DNA of 64,000 nucleotides, from the NCBI GenBank assembly GCA_025358455.1, contig JANYJP010000093.1, positions 1 to 64,000 of the forward strand, read 5' to 3'. Source of the stretch: Bacteroidales bacterium (GTDB taxonomy: Bacteria > Bacteroidota > Bacteroidia > Bacteroidales > VadinHA17). The position numbers and the translations under genes are program-made. The notes under the pieces were generated by a model. That model saw nothing but the letters and a program-made list of their open reading frames with translations. It did no database searches and had not been told where the DNA came from. Position 1 is the first letter of the stretch. Each line of letters begins with the position of its first letter. Positions 19,201 to 28,219 of the stretch are shown here, piece after piece.

Positions 19201-20731
19201 TATCTTTGATCTGAAGAATGTAAATACCAGGGCCAAAATCAGTGTGAAACTTGTCTCCGAGAGTGGCGTAGGAACTATAGCCGCAGGTGTTACCAAAGCG
19301 GGTGCTGACCTGATAACCATCAGCGGTTATGAAGGAGGGACAGGTGCAAGTCCCTCATCATCAATTAAACATGCCGGGTTACCTCTTGAGCTTGGTCTTG
19401 CTGAAACACAACAGACGCTCGTTATGAACAACCTTCGAGGCAGAGTCACCCTTCAGGCTGACGGGCAGTTAAAAAGTGGAAAAGACATAGTAATTGCTGC
19501 TCTGCTTGGGGCAGAAGAATTCGGATTTTCAACTTCTGCACTGATAGTACTTGGTTGTGTTATGATGCGTAAGTGCCACCTGAATACCTGTCCTGTAGGG
19601 ATAACAACACAGAACCCGGAACTCAGAAAACGGTTCATGGGAAAAGCTGATAATCTTGTGACATTCTTCCGGTTTCTTGCTGAAGAGGTCCGTGAACTTC
19701 TTGCTGAGTTGGGATACAAAAAAATGGATGACATTATCGGAAGATCTGATCTTCTGGAAAGAAACCCGGAAGTTGATCACTGGAAAATCAAAAACCTTGA
19801 TCTTAACGGGCTTCTTACATTACCTTCTGAATCAGACATAAATGCAATGCATTGCTGCGATGTACAGGACCATAAGACAGATCACGTACTCGACATACAA
19901 CTGATTGATGAAGCTGCCAGTGCCATCTCAGATAAACGTCCTGTTATAATTGAAAGATCAATACACAACACTGACCGGACAATCGGAGCAATGTTGTCAG
20001 GTAAAATTGCAACATTATATGGTTCCGAAGGGCTTCCTGAAGGGACAATCAGATGTCGTTTCAAGGGATCCGCCGGTCAGAGTTTTGGCGCATTCCTTTC
20101 ACCCGGGGTTGAACTCTATCTCGAGGGTGATTCTAACGACTATTTAGGAAAGGGACTTTCCGGAGGAAGGATCATTGTGATTCCTCCAGTTGGTTCGGTT
20201 TTTGAACCTGACAAAAACATAATCATTGGTAATACAGTGCTTTATGGCGCAACCAGAGGTGAAATATTTATTTCCGGTGTTGCAGGTGAACGATTCGGGG
20301 TGAGAAACAGTGGCGCGAATGCTGTTGTTGAAGGAGTCGGCAATCACTGTTGCGAATATATGACAGGAGGCAGAGTCGTAGTGCTCGGAACAACCGGAAG
20401 CAACTTCGCGGCAGGTATGAGTGGAGGGATTGCCTATGTATTTAATGAAAACGGGGATTTTGACTATTACTGCAATATGGGAATGGTTGAGTTATCACTT
20501 GTTGAAGACTATGGTGATATACATGAACTTACCTCTCTGATTGAACGTCATTATCAGTTTACTCAGAGCAGGAAGGCGAAAATGATACTCGATGATCCTG
20601 CTAAATTTCTTCCGATGTTCATTAAGGTAACACCTTATGATTTTAAAAAAGTACTTCAGGAACAAAAACTGGAAGAGATCAGAAAAAAAATTGCAGATGT
20701 AGAAATCGACCTTGAGATAGGTGCCAGATAG
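16205..20731 (+). CDS. gltB: Glutamate synthase, large subunit
   Basis: The 1508-residue protein has the usual GltB order. A class II amidotransferase domain has nucleophile Cys21 (ENCGIGF) after a 20-residue stretch that is normally cleaved. A central domain follows, then the FMN-binding synthase barrel (residues about 850-1200, with GAMSFGSIS and GYEGGTGASP). The 3Fe-4S cysteines are Cys1118, Cys1124 and Cys1129. A C-terminal GXGXG beta-helix holds repeated GG and GA motifs. It makes glutamate from 2-oxoglutarate and the ammonia released from glutamine. gltD follows 80 bases later, and a terminator/antiterminator leader precedes the gene. Confidence 0.97.
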   Translation: MRKERPQQQGLYRQEFEHENCGIGFVAHLKGKKSHSIIRQGLDILTNMTHRGAEGADSKTGDGAGVLIQVPRDFYLIQGYSLPPEGQFGTGLVFFPQDSSDAAKCKEIFINIIKEEGVDLIGFRDVPRNNTFIGDIARAAEPEIVQILLGSDIPQDDLERKLYIIRKRTENAIRNSDLKQKSFFYIPSLSTKVLIYKGMLTSNQLGEYFLDLNDERLKSAIALVHSRFSTNTFPSWDLAQPFRMLGHNGEINTIKGNRFWMEARESILKSEKLGDLSRLYPIIEPDKSDSASLDNVLEFLIMSGKSLPYAMSILIPESINDKNPISPELKAFYKYHSTFMEPWDGPASLIFSDGRYIGGMLDRNGLRPSRYVITTSDLIVLGSEAGVQSFEPEEIREKGRLKAGKMILVDTKAGKIYYDKELKATLAAEYPYGEWIQQNMVKLEKIETAHIESTDMGDNYDKYITSFNYSMEDTDRIIKEMAATGKEPIGSMGNDVPVAVLSRKPYRLFNYFKQQFAQVTNPPIDPIREELVMTLSGYLGSLQDNLLETSPLHVKMVRFRNPVISNTYFQVVKNLRYKGFSSANLLLHFDAQKGAEGLQNAIEQLCNDSEKAVDEGKNYIILSDRGINENAAPIPSLLAVSAVHHHLIKKRKRMQIDIVVESAEPREVMHFALLFGYGASIINPYMSLAVIDKLVKEKAIQLDYEKAEANYITSIQKGLLKIMSKMGISTLRSYRSSQIFEAVGIHPDVINRYFTGTVSRLGGIGMHEIAEEVLIPHRKAFIEEQQPEILTEGVYSYRKNGEHHAWNPETISLLQWSTGTADYSKFKEYSSRVNADTAKPGFIRGLLKIKTNPIPIDEVESVELIMKRFVTGAMSFGSISREAHETLAIAMNRIGGRSNTGEGGEDPLRFKPLPNGDSVRSAIKQVASGRFGVTTEYLVNADELQIKIAQGAKPGEGGQLPGQKVDKIIAKTRYAIPGITLISPPPHHDIYSIEDLAQLIFDLKNVNTRAKISVKLVSESGVGTIAAGVTKAGADLITISGYEGGTGASPSSSIKHAGLPLELGLAETQQTLVMNNLRGRVTLQADGQLKSGKDIVIAALLGAEEFGFSTSALIVLGCVMMRKCHLNTCPVGITTQNPELRKRFMGKADNLVTFFRFLAEEVRELLAELGYKKMDDIIGRSDLLERNPEVDHWKIKNLDLNGLLTLPSESDINAMHCCDVQDHKTDHVLDIQLIDEAASAISDKRPVIIERSIHNTDRTIGAMLSGKIATLYGSEGLPEGTIRCRFKGSAGQSFGAFLSPGVELYLEGDSNDYLGKGLSGGRIIVIPPVGSVFEPDKNIIIGNTVLYGATRGEIFISGVAGERFGVRNSGANAVVEGVGNHCCEYMTGGRVVVLGTTGSNFAAGMSGGIAYVFNENGDFDYYCNMGMVELSLVEDYGDIHELTSLIERHYQFTQSRKAKMILDDPAKFLPMFIKVTPYDFKKVLQEQKLEEIRKKIADVEIDLEIGAR

Positions 20732-20811
20732 TAAATTATGGGGCTCAGGGCGCAATAGTTAAACAACAACATAATAACAAAAAACTATTTTCGACTTACA
20801 AAAAAGATATT

Positions 20812-22233
20812 ATGGCTGATATAAACGGATTCTTAAAAATTAAAAGGAAAGAAGCTGGAAACAGACCTTTGAATGAAAGGATTTGCGATCATAGTGAGGT
20901 TGAGCAGGTTTTAAACAGCGAAGACAGGATGCTCCAGGCATCCAGATGCATGGATTGCGGCATCCCGTTCTGCCATTGGAGCTGCCCGGTTGATAATCTG
21001 ATCCCGGAGTGGAATGATTTGCTTTACAAGGGTGAATGGAAAGCTGCATATCTGAGGCTGGCTGCCACAAATAATTTTCCGGAGTTTACCGGAAGGATCT
21101 GCCCGGCCAGCTGCGAACATGCATGTGTGCTGAATATAAATCAGGAGCCTGTTACCATCAGGGAAAACGAAGTAGCAATCGTTGAAAAAGCATTTTCTGA
21201 AGGGTATATTAAACCCGAACCTCCCAAAATCAGAACCGGTAAAAAAGTTGCTGTCATTGGTAGCGGTCCGGCCGGTATGGCTGCTGCCGACCTATTAAAT
21301 AAAACCGGACACCTGGTAACCCTCTTTGAGAAGAATGAAAAAGCCGGAGGATTGTTGCGTTACGGGATTCCCGATTTCAAACTCAGTAAGGCTACTATTG
21401 ACAGGAGACTTGACCTTATGATCAAAGAAGGACTCATTATAAAAACATGCATAAATGCCGGTAAAGATATCACTGTGAATGAGCTTCTGGAACAGTTCGA
21501 TGCAATATGCATATCCGTAGGCGCAACTCATCCACGTGACCTTATTGCTGAAGGACGGGAACTTAACGGGATACATTATGCCATGGATTTTCTTTCGAAT
21601 CAGAACCGGGTAAATGCCGGACAACTTCCTGCCTCATCCAATCATATCAACGCGGAAGGTAAAAAGGTTCTTGTAATAGGAGGCGGTGATACAGGTTCAG
21701 ATTGTGTAGGAACTTCAATCCGTCAAAAGGCAGTGAGTGTTACTCAAATTGAAATAATGCCGAAACCACCTTTGACACGTGCCAATAATAACCCATGGCC
21801 CTATTATGGGAAAATACTTAAGACAACCACATCGCATGAAGAAGGTTGTGAAAGATATTGGAGTCTCTCAGCACTTAAATTCATTGGGAATAACAATCAT
21901 GTTACAGGTGTTGAAGTAGAAGATGTGGAATGGAAGATTAAAGACGGCCGCTATTCAATGGAGGTTGTTGCCGGAACCATAAGAAAAATTGATGCTGATC
22001 TTATACTTCTTGCAATGGGATTTGTCCATCCGGTTCTCGATGGATTACTTTCAGAGCTTGAACTGGAACTTGACCACAGAAGAAATATAAAAGTTGATCA
22101 GAATCAGCTTACAAGCAGACAAAAAGTATTTGCAGCTGGCGATTCAATAAGCGGAGCAACTCTGGTTGTAAATGCCATTGCTTCCGGCAGAAAGACGGCA
22201 AAAGAAATTGACAGATATTTGCGTAATACTTAG
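20812..22233 (+). CDS. gltD: Glutamate synthase, small subunit
   Basis: The 473-residue NADPH-dependent subunit carries an N-terminal ferredoxin-like region with Cys46, Cys49, Cys54, Cys58 and Cys97, Cys101, Cys105 for iron-sulfur clusters. Next come an FAD Rossmann motif (VAVIGSGPAGMAAA) and an NADPH motif (VLVIGGGDTGSDC). The C-terminus has the usual AAGD. It passes electrons from NADPH to GltB. It is the second gene of the gltBD operon. Its stop codon lies inside the left arm of a 14-bp inverted repeat shared with the end of the next convergent gene. Confidence 0.96.
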   Translation: MADINGFLKIKRKEAGNRPLNERICDHSEVEQVLNSEDRMLQASRCMDCGIPFCHWSCPVDNLIPEWNDLLYKGEWKAAYLRLAATNNFPEFTGRICPASCEHACVLNINQEPVTIRENEVAIVEKAFSEGYIKPEPPKIRTGKKVAVIGSGPAGMAAADLLNKTGHLVTLFEKNEKAGGLLRYGIPDFKLSKATIDRRLDLMIKEGLIIKTCINAGKDITVNELLEQFDAICISVGATHPRDLIAEGRELNGIHYAMDFLSNQNRVNAGQLPASSNHINAEGKKVLVIGGGDTGSDCVGTSIRQKAVSVTQIEIMPKPPLTRANNNPWPYYGKILKTTTSHEEGCERYWSLSALKFIGNNNHVTGVEVEDVEWKIKDGRYSMEVVAGTIRKIDADLILLAMGFVHPVLDGLLSELELELDHRRNIKVDQNQLTSRQKVFAAGDSISGATLVVNAIASGRKTAKEIDRYLRNT

Positions 22234-22329
22234 AACCTGATTCTATCCGGTTCATTTCAAGCGGGATTCCCAATATTCTGACATCTTAAAAATTTTGAAT
22301 ATTTTGATCGCAGTGTAGAATCAGGTTCT
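22232..22329. repeat. 14-bp inverted repeat between convergent gltD and kinase genes
   Basis: AGAACCTGATTCTA at 22232-22245 is the exact reverse complement of TAGAATCAGGTTCT at 22316-22329. The arms overlap the gltD stop codon and the last codons of the convergent kinase gene. The long AT-rich loop (70 bases) argues against a simple terminator; a cruciform or bidirectional transcription end is possible. Confidence 0.5.
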
Positions 22330-25300
22330 CAGGTTCAGTGGAAGGGAAATTTTAAAATGGCTCCCTTTGCCAGGTTCGCTTTCGACCCATATCTTTCCAC
22401 TGTGTTTTTCAACAAATTCTTTACACAGGAATAGCCCAAGCCCGGTTCCTCTTTCATTTTCGGTTCCGAGTGTTAACAGGTTTGCATCTATCCTGAATAA
22501 TTCAGACATTATTTCCTTACTCATACCAATACCGGAGTCAGATACTGATATTTCTATATGATCATTGCCAATCAGGCCATTTACTTCCACTTTCCCGTTT
22601 CTGGGAGTAAACTTTATTGCATTTGATATCAGGTTTCGCAGGATTGTTTTGATCATATTCCTGTCCCCATTAATTATCATAATATCAGGCAAATAGCTTT
22701 TAATCTCAATGTTTTTAGCAATAGCCATTTTATCCAGAGCGCTAAACTCTTCAATGAAAAGTTCTGTCAGATTTAACGAGACCGGGGTAAACATTATTTT
22801 CCCGCGTTGTGAATTTGCCCAATCCAGAAGATTTTCAAGTAATTTCAAAGTCTGAACTGCTGAAGAATTTATCATTCCTGCATACTCTTTAACTTTAACA
22901 CTGTTCCCATGGTCTAAATCTCCCTTCAGAATGTCACTGAAACCGACAATAGTATTGAACGGGTTTTTCAGATCATGAGCTATAATCGAGAAGAATTTAT
23001 CTTTTGAGGCATTAAGATCGTGTAATTCTGCAGTTTTTATTGCTACTTTTTCTTCGAGTAATATCCCTTGCTTTTTTAATTGTCTGACACGTAAAAGGTA
23101 AATGGAAAAAAATACCATGAATATTGCAGAGATCAAAATCAACCTGAACCACCATGTACTCCACCATGGAGGCAGAACAGTGATCCGGATTGAGGTTCCT
23201 GTATCGTTCCATAATCCGTCATTATTTGAACCCTTTACCCTGAACACGTATTCTCCATGTTCAAGATTTGTATAAGTAGCTTCCCCTTTATTCCCCGGAT
23301 AAATCCAGTCTTTGTCAAAATTTTCCAATTTATATGCATATTGATTTTTCTCAGGCGCTGAAAAATCCATCACTGCAAATGAAAAAGTAAGGACTGACTG
23401 GTCATAAGATAAGATCATAGATTTTGTTTCAGTAATATTCTGAACTAACGGAGAGTTTTCGGTGCCAGGTTTTATACTTTTATTAAATACTTTAAAATCA
23501 GTAAATAATATGTCAGGAATACTTTTATTTTCAATAATTTTTTCAGGACACACAATATTAAATCCCTTTGAGCCACCCATAAAAATTTTTCCTTCACTTG
23601 TTTTCAGGATGCTCCTTTCATTGAATTCATTGCTCTGAAAGCCATCGGCTCTGGTGAAATTTTTAAACATTCTGTGTTTATAATCAAACCTGCAGACACC
23701 ATTGCCCGTTGTCACCCAAAGCATTCCCTGTTTATCTGTTATGAGTCCTTTAATAAAGTTGTCGGGCAATCCGTCTTTTTTATAAAATCGGATTATAGAT
23801 CCCGTAATTGGATTAAGCCGGTTAAGTCCGTCAGGAGTTCCGATCCAAATACATGAATCATTTTCAGCAAGGAAATCGGTAACCCTTGGGGAACTCAGAC
23901 TATTTACATTTTGCGGATCCGAAGAATATGAAACAAAATGATTTTCATCAGGAGAAAAGATCTGAAAATTTACAGTGTTTGCAACCAGAAAACGACCTCC
24001 GGAAAATTTTGCTATTTTCAGGATCATTTCATTTTCTAAACCGCTGTTTTGAGGTGTATACTCAGTAAATTTTTTCTCTTTTATCTGGTAATGAATTAAA
24101 CCATGTTCTAAACTTCCGAGCCAGAGGTCGTTATGATAGCCTTCTTCAACGGCAAATATATTGTCATCCTGAATTCCACTGTTTGTTTTTGTCATGGATT
24201 TAAATGAGCCGGATTTAACATCAAATTTAATGAGCCCTCCTTCCCATGTTCCAAGCCATAGGTCACCTTTTGGATCTTCATGAATACAAAGTATTGCATT
24301 ACTTAACAAAGACGAATTATTAATGTTATAGCGTCTGAAACGTTCTTTCTTCCTGTCAAAAAGATTCAGGCCCCCGCCATCTGTTCCAATCCATAACTGA
24401 GCTTGCCGGCCTTCTGTAAAACAAGTCACAGTATTATGGCTAAGACTTAGTGGAGCGCCTGGAAGGTTTCCGTACTTTATAATGGCGTTACGATTACTGG
24501 TAGCTATATTGATTCCTCCAGTATAGGTGCCAAACCATAAATTTCCGGTTTTGTCCTGGTAGATTGATTCAATCGCTTCGTTGTTCAGGCTCTGTATATC
24601 GTAATCATCCTTTCTGTAATGCCAGAAAGTCTGATTTTCCTTATTAAATAAATTTAGTCCGCCATTATCGGTTCCTATCCAAACATTCCCTGAATCATCA
24701 ACGAAAATGGATCTCACCAGATCAATAGAGAGACTGTTGTTATCATTTTCTTCATGACGATAATGAACTAGATTTTCATTTCCGGGTTCTAAATTGTTAT
24801 TTAGACAATAAAGCCCATGGTTACTTCCAAACCATACATTTCCGTCCCTGTCTTCAGCTATATTAAGAAAAATAGTACCGGACAAGTTATTACCTGAATC
24901 ATCCTTCGTAATATGTTTAAATGTTCCTGATTCTTTAACAAGCAGATTCAATCCACTTCTTGTTGCGACCCATATTCTGTCTCTTTTATCTTTAAGTACA
25001 TACTCAACATTGTCATTACTAATACTCTCCGGATTATTAATGTCGTGTGAATATCGTGTAATTTTGTTTTTATGACGGTCAAAATATATAAGTCCAACAG
25101 TGGTAGCAAGCCACAGGTTTCCATCCTCCTCCTCTATAATTTTTGATACAGTGCAACTTATATCATTTAATGGTGATGATTTGTCTGTGAAATAATTCAA
25201 AAACCGATCAGTATCACGATCATACATGCAAAGACCATTCTCGGTGCCAATAAATAATTTCATATTATGATCCTCGAATAGTGTTTTTATTACATTGTCA

Positions 25301-25639
25301 GCCAGACTTGTATAATCTCCGGGTATGTTTTTGTAGACAACAAAATTAAAGCCATCATATCTGTTCAGCCCATTTGGTGTCCCTATCCACATCAATCCTT
25401 TATGATCCTGAATAATAACTGATATTATAGAAGATGAAAGACCATTATCAGAGGTTAATTGTGTAAACTGAAGACGTTTTGACTGAGCATTAACACCGGG
25501 TATGGATGTTAATATTAAGAAAAGGAGATAAAATATTTTTAGTGAGAAAGATCTGATCATCCAGTGAAATTTATCATTTCAAATGTATATAAATAATTAT
25601 GATCAAAGAGAAAGCATAGCTAAAACTTTTTAAGATGTC
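22280..25639. repeat. 13-bp inverted repeats flanking the propeller kinase gene
   Basis: GACATCTTAAAAA at 22280-22292 is the exact reverse complement of TTTTTAAGATGTC at 25627-25639. They sit 28 bases after the stop and 66 bases before the start of the kinase gene at 22321-25560. No transposase or target duplication is seen, so this may be chance or a relic of mobility. Confidence 0.25.
22321..25560 (-). CDS. Propeller-type sensor histidine kinase without DNA-binding output
   Basis: The 1079-residue protein has a signal peptide, about twelve regulator-propeller repeats (such as MWIGTPNGLNRYDG and LWFGTYTGGINIA) forming two seven-bladed periplasmic propellers, and a Y_Y_Y domain (about 715-795). 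A membrane segment lies near 800-825, followed by HisKA (IIAHDLKNPFNTIVGFSDIL) and HATPase (GTGLGLFLCKEF) domains. Hybrid two-component systems of Bacteroidota continue with a receiver and an AraC domain; this one stops after the ATPase domain. It therefore needs a partner regulator, which is not adjacent. The nearby secreted glycosidases suggest glycan sensing, but this is an inference. Confidence 0.9.
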   Translation of the reverse strand: MIRSFSLKIFYLLFLILTSIPGVNAQSKRLQFTQLTSDNGLSSSIISVIIQDHKGLMWIGTPNGLNRYDGFNFVVYKNIPGDYTSLADNVIKTLFEDHNMKLFIGTENGLCMYDRDTDRFLNYFTDKSSPLNDISCTVSKIIEEEDGNLWLATTVGLIYFDRHKNKITRYSHDINNPESISNDNVEYVLKDKRDRIWVATRSGLNLLVKESGTFKHITKDDSGNNLSGTIFLNIAEDRDGNVWFGSNHGLYCLNNNLEPGNENLVHYRHEENDNNSLSIDLVRSIFVDDSGNVWIGTDNGGLNLFNKENQTFWHYRKDDYDIQSLNNEAIESIYQDKTGNLWFGTYTGGINIATSNRNAIIKYGNLPGAPLSLSHNTVTCFTEGRQAQLWIGTDGGGLNLFDRKKERFRRYNINNSSLLSNAILCIHEDPKGDLWLGTWEGGLIKFDVKSGSFKSMTKTNSGIQDDNIFAVEEGYHNDLWLGSLEHGLIHYQIKEKKFTEYTPQNSGLENEMILKIAKFSGGRFLVANTVNFQIFSPDENHFVSYSSDPQNVNSLSSPRVTDFLAENDSCIWIGTPDGLNRLNPITGSIIRFYKKDGLPDNFIKGLITDKQGMLWVTTGNGVCRFDYKHRMFKNFTRADGFQSNEFNERSILKTSEGKIFMGGSKGFNIVCPEKIIENKSIPDILFTDFKVFNKSIKPGTENSPLVQNITETKSMILSYDQSVLTFSFAVMDFSAPEKNQYAYKLENFDKDWIYPGNKGEATYTNLEHGEYVFRVKGSNNDGLWNDTGTSIRITVLPPWWSTWWFRLILISAIFMVFFSIYLLRVRQLKKQGILLEEKVAIKTAELHDLNASKDKFFSIIAHDLKNPFNTIVGFSDILKGDLDHGNSVKVKEYAGMINSSAVQTLKLLENLLDWANSQRGKIMFTPVSLNLTELFIEEFSALDKMAIAKNIEIKSYLPDIMIINGDRNMIKTILRNLISNAIKFTPRNGKVEVNGLIGNDHIEISVSDSGIGMSKEIMSELFRIDANLLTLGTENERGTGLGLFLCKEFVEKHSGKIWVESEPGKGSHFKISLPLNLRT

Positions 25640-25933
25640 GGGAACTGTGCGCCCTGTGTTGCATAAACAACGGGTTTATTGAATATCTGAATATCCGTAA
25701 TATAAACCGGAGGGATGAATTTGTTATCTTTCAGACTGTCAGGGTAATTTATTTGTCAGTAATTCATTAATTTACGTAATAGTTTACTTCTTCAGAAAAA
25801 CTATCAGACAGTGGAATCTTTAAATATTCTATTCTTTTATATAAAAACTTTAAAAAGGTTGATTCCCGAATAGTAAAAATTACAACTAAAAGTACTTATT
25901 TTTAAACCGGCAATTAATCTGACGATAAGAATC
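25561..25933. other. Intergenic region with divergent promoters
   Basis: These 373 AT-rich bases separate the propeller kinase (minus) from the glycosidase at 25934 (plus). Apart from one arm of the 13-bp inverted repeat near 25627, I see no hairpin with a T-tract, no small gene and no confident -33/-7 pair. Confidence 0.5.
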
Positions 25934-27934
25934 ATGAAAAAAAATCTGATAACAGCTGTCATTCTGATTTTTGCACTTTTAATCAGTACCAGGGCTTATA
26001 ACCAGAAAATTGACAGTACCTCATTTTTAATGAATTCAAGACTTAGTTTTTATACTTATGAAAAAGAAGGTGAATTATTACTTCATGTACCACCTTCTTT
26101 TTCTCAGATCAATTTATCAGTAAGTGTAAACATTAAAGGGAATACTGTTGCCTTATGGAACGGAAGGTCAGTCAAAAATATTGTCAGATTACACTTGGCT
26201 TTGAATCTGTCTCCTGCCACTTATAAAGTATCTGCACTCATAAGTGCAACAGTCTCTCCTGGAATAACTTACCTGGCAACGACCAACCTTAGTGTACTTT
26301 CATATAAGCCAAATGAGGTAAAAACTGACAGGATGACCGGAGGGCTGATCGTTAACCGGAGACAATTCTTTCCGTTCGGATTCTATTGCTATTCACCGGT
26401 TTCTCCAACCCTGCCTGAAGAAGAGGCTGTAAAAGGGTTTAACATGATATCACCATACCAGAAAATCGCACCAGAAACATTAACTGAAAGAAAAGCATAT
26501 ATGGACCGATGCGCAAAACTCGGTATGAAAGTGCATTACAACCTTTTATCGGTATCAGGGGGTGGTGGAGTCGGATCAAAAATTGAAGGACTGAGTGATG
26601 AAGAGAAGAGGAAACGACTGATTGCGGAAATCAGTACTTTCAGAGACCATCCCGCGTTGCTGGGCTGGTATATTTCAGATGAACCCACAGGCAATAATAT
26701 TTCCCCTCAAACTCTTGAAGAAATATATAAAGTCGTAAAAGAGAATGATCCATGGCATCCGGTTTCTATTGTATTTATGGCGCCATTTATCACTTCAAAA
26801 AATTATATAAATGCAACCGACATTGTGATGGCCGACCCATATCCGCTGCCTGATCTTCCGATATCGATGGTCGGAGATGTTGCCGGACAACTTAAGGAAG
26901 AATTCAAAGGAAAACGACCTGTCTGGATAGTTCCTCAGGCTTTCGGGGGTGGTGAACTCTGGGCTCGTGAACCTACCATCCAGGAAATAAGATCAATGAC
27001 CTGGCAATCAATTATAAAAGGCGCAACCGGTATTCAATACTTTGTACGTCAGGGTCTTAACTTTTTCCCTAAATCTGCAGCAACATGGGGCGAATGCGGA
27101 AGAATTGCTATGGAGGTTGCTGAACTCACTCCATGGCTTTTGTCTGATGAAGAAACAATGCAGGTACAATCATACTCAAATAATGTTATCGTCACCTCAA
27201 AACTCCACGATGGACAACTGGTAGTAATGGCTGTAAACAAAATAAATGAGCCTGTAAGTGCAACTATAAGGATTAAGGGAGTTAACAACACAAAAGCCAG
27301 ATCACTATTCGAAAACCGCTTTGTTTCCGTTAACGGCGGTGTACTTACAGATCAGCTCGCATCATACGGGTCGCAGGTTTACCTTATAAATATCAAACCG
27401 GAAAAGAATGAATTAAATGTATCCAATGTCAATCTTATCAGAGATCCCGGATTTGAAGATCTTTCCAGTCCCGGTATACCTTCGGCCTGCTATGCCCGCC
27501 CCGGCGGCGATATGGGAGCAACATATTTTACTGATTCAAGGGAACATTACGAGGGTAATCATTCGTTAAGAATTGTAACTCCTGAAAATGATAAGAGTGT
27601 GACAATAAGGCTATTCCCATTCAAGGTAAAAGCCGGTGCCACGTATACAATATCTATGTGGGCAAAATCTGATCCGGAACAGCGCTTTTTTATGTTACCC
27701 GAGGTTGACAATGCGCGTATAAACAGTAAAAAACAGATGCCACAGTATGTTGAAATTTTGTTCGGCGGATTTGGGAATGCCAGGTTTATTCCTGATAAAG
27801 AATGGAGGCAATATATGACATTTGTAACAATTCCCATCGATACATCAGCATTGTTTAAAACCAATCTTATTATGAAAATGCCGGGACAGGGAGTAGCATG
27901 GTTTGATCAGGTCAGGGTGTTCGAAGAGAAATAA
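25934..27934 (+). CDS. Secreted glycoside-hydrolase-like TIM-barrel protein
   Basis: This is a 666-residue protein with a signal peptide (about 1-22) and an N-terminal beta domain. A TIM barrel of clan GH-A type spans about residues 140-400, where LLGWYISDEPTGN puts Glu250 at the usual acid/base site. A small beta domain follows. The C-terminal module (about 490-666, LIRDPGFEDLSS, FKVKAGATYTISMWAKS, GVAWFDQVRV) has the pattern of CBM4/9-type carbohydrate-binding modules. I do not recognise the numbered family. It should act on an external or periplasmic polysaccharide; the substrate is unknown. Confidence 0.75.
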   Translation: MKKNLITAVILIFALLISTRAYNQKIDSTSFLMNSRLSFYTYEKEGELLLHVPPSFSQINLSVSVNIKGNTVALWNGRSVKNIVRLHLALNLSPATYKVSALISATVSPGITYLATTNLSVLSYKPNEVKTDRMTGGLIVNRRQFFPFGFYCYSPVSPTLPEEEAVKGFNMISPYQKIAPETLTERKAYMDRCAKLGMKVHYNLLSVSGGGGVGSKIEGLSDEEKRKRLIAEISTFRDHPALLGWYISDEPTGNNISPQTLEEIYKVVKENDPWHPVSIVFMAPFITSKNYINATDIVMADPYPLPDLPISMVGDVAGQLKEEFKGKRPVWIVPQAFGGGELWAREPTIQEIRSMTWQSIIKGATGIQYFVRQGLNFFPKSAATWGECGRIAMEVAELTPWLLSDEETMQVQSYSNNVIVTSKLHDGQLVVMAVNKINEPVSATIRIKGVNNTKARSLFENRFVSVNGGVLTDQLASYGSQVYLINIKPEKNELNVSNVNLIRDPGFEDLSSPGIPSACYARPGGDMGATYFTDSREHYEGNHSLRIVTPENDKSVTIRLFPFKVKAGATYTISMWAKSDPEQRFFMLPEVDNARINSKKQMPQYVEILFGGFGNARFIPDKEWRQYMTFVTIPIDTSALFKTNLIMKMPGQGVAWFDQVRVFEEK

Positions 27935-28048
27935 CGAGACCTGCGCTGTAAATTGTTAATGCCCTGTTAATGTTATAATAAATGAACAAACTATTCATAT
28001 TTTAATATAATTTTATTGCATTATCAAAGCTAACCGAATTATCCATCC

Positions 28049-28198
28049 ATGTTTAAAAACCTTCTTAAAACAGCAATCAGACACATTCTGAAACATTTGG
28101 GATACAATATTCTGAACATAATCGGACTTACCCTGGGTATAACCAGCGCTTTATTTCTCATAATTTATGTAGCCGATGAATCCGTCAAACTCACTTAA
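28049..28198 (+). pseudogene. N-terminal remnant of an FtsX/MacB-type ABC permease
   Basis: A 49-codon frame begins MFKNLLKTAIRHILKHLGYN and continues through one membrane segment (NIIGLTLGITSALFLIIYV) to DES, then stops. This is the standard start of the roughly 800-residue FtsX-family permeases common in Bacteroidota, where the first membrane helix is followed by a DE-containing turn. Everything after the first helix is missing. The next gene starts 21 bases later. It most likely reflects a deletion; translation of the short peptide cannot be excluded. Confidence 0.7.
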
Positions 28199-28219
28199 AA
28201 CCGAATAATTATTATTAAT

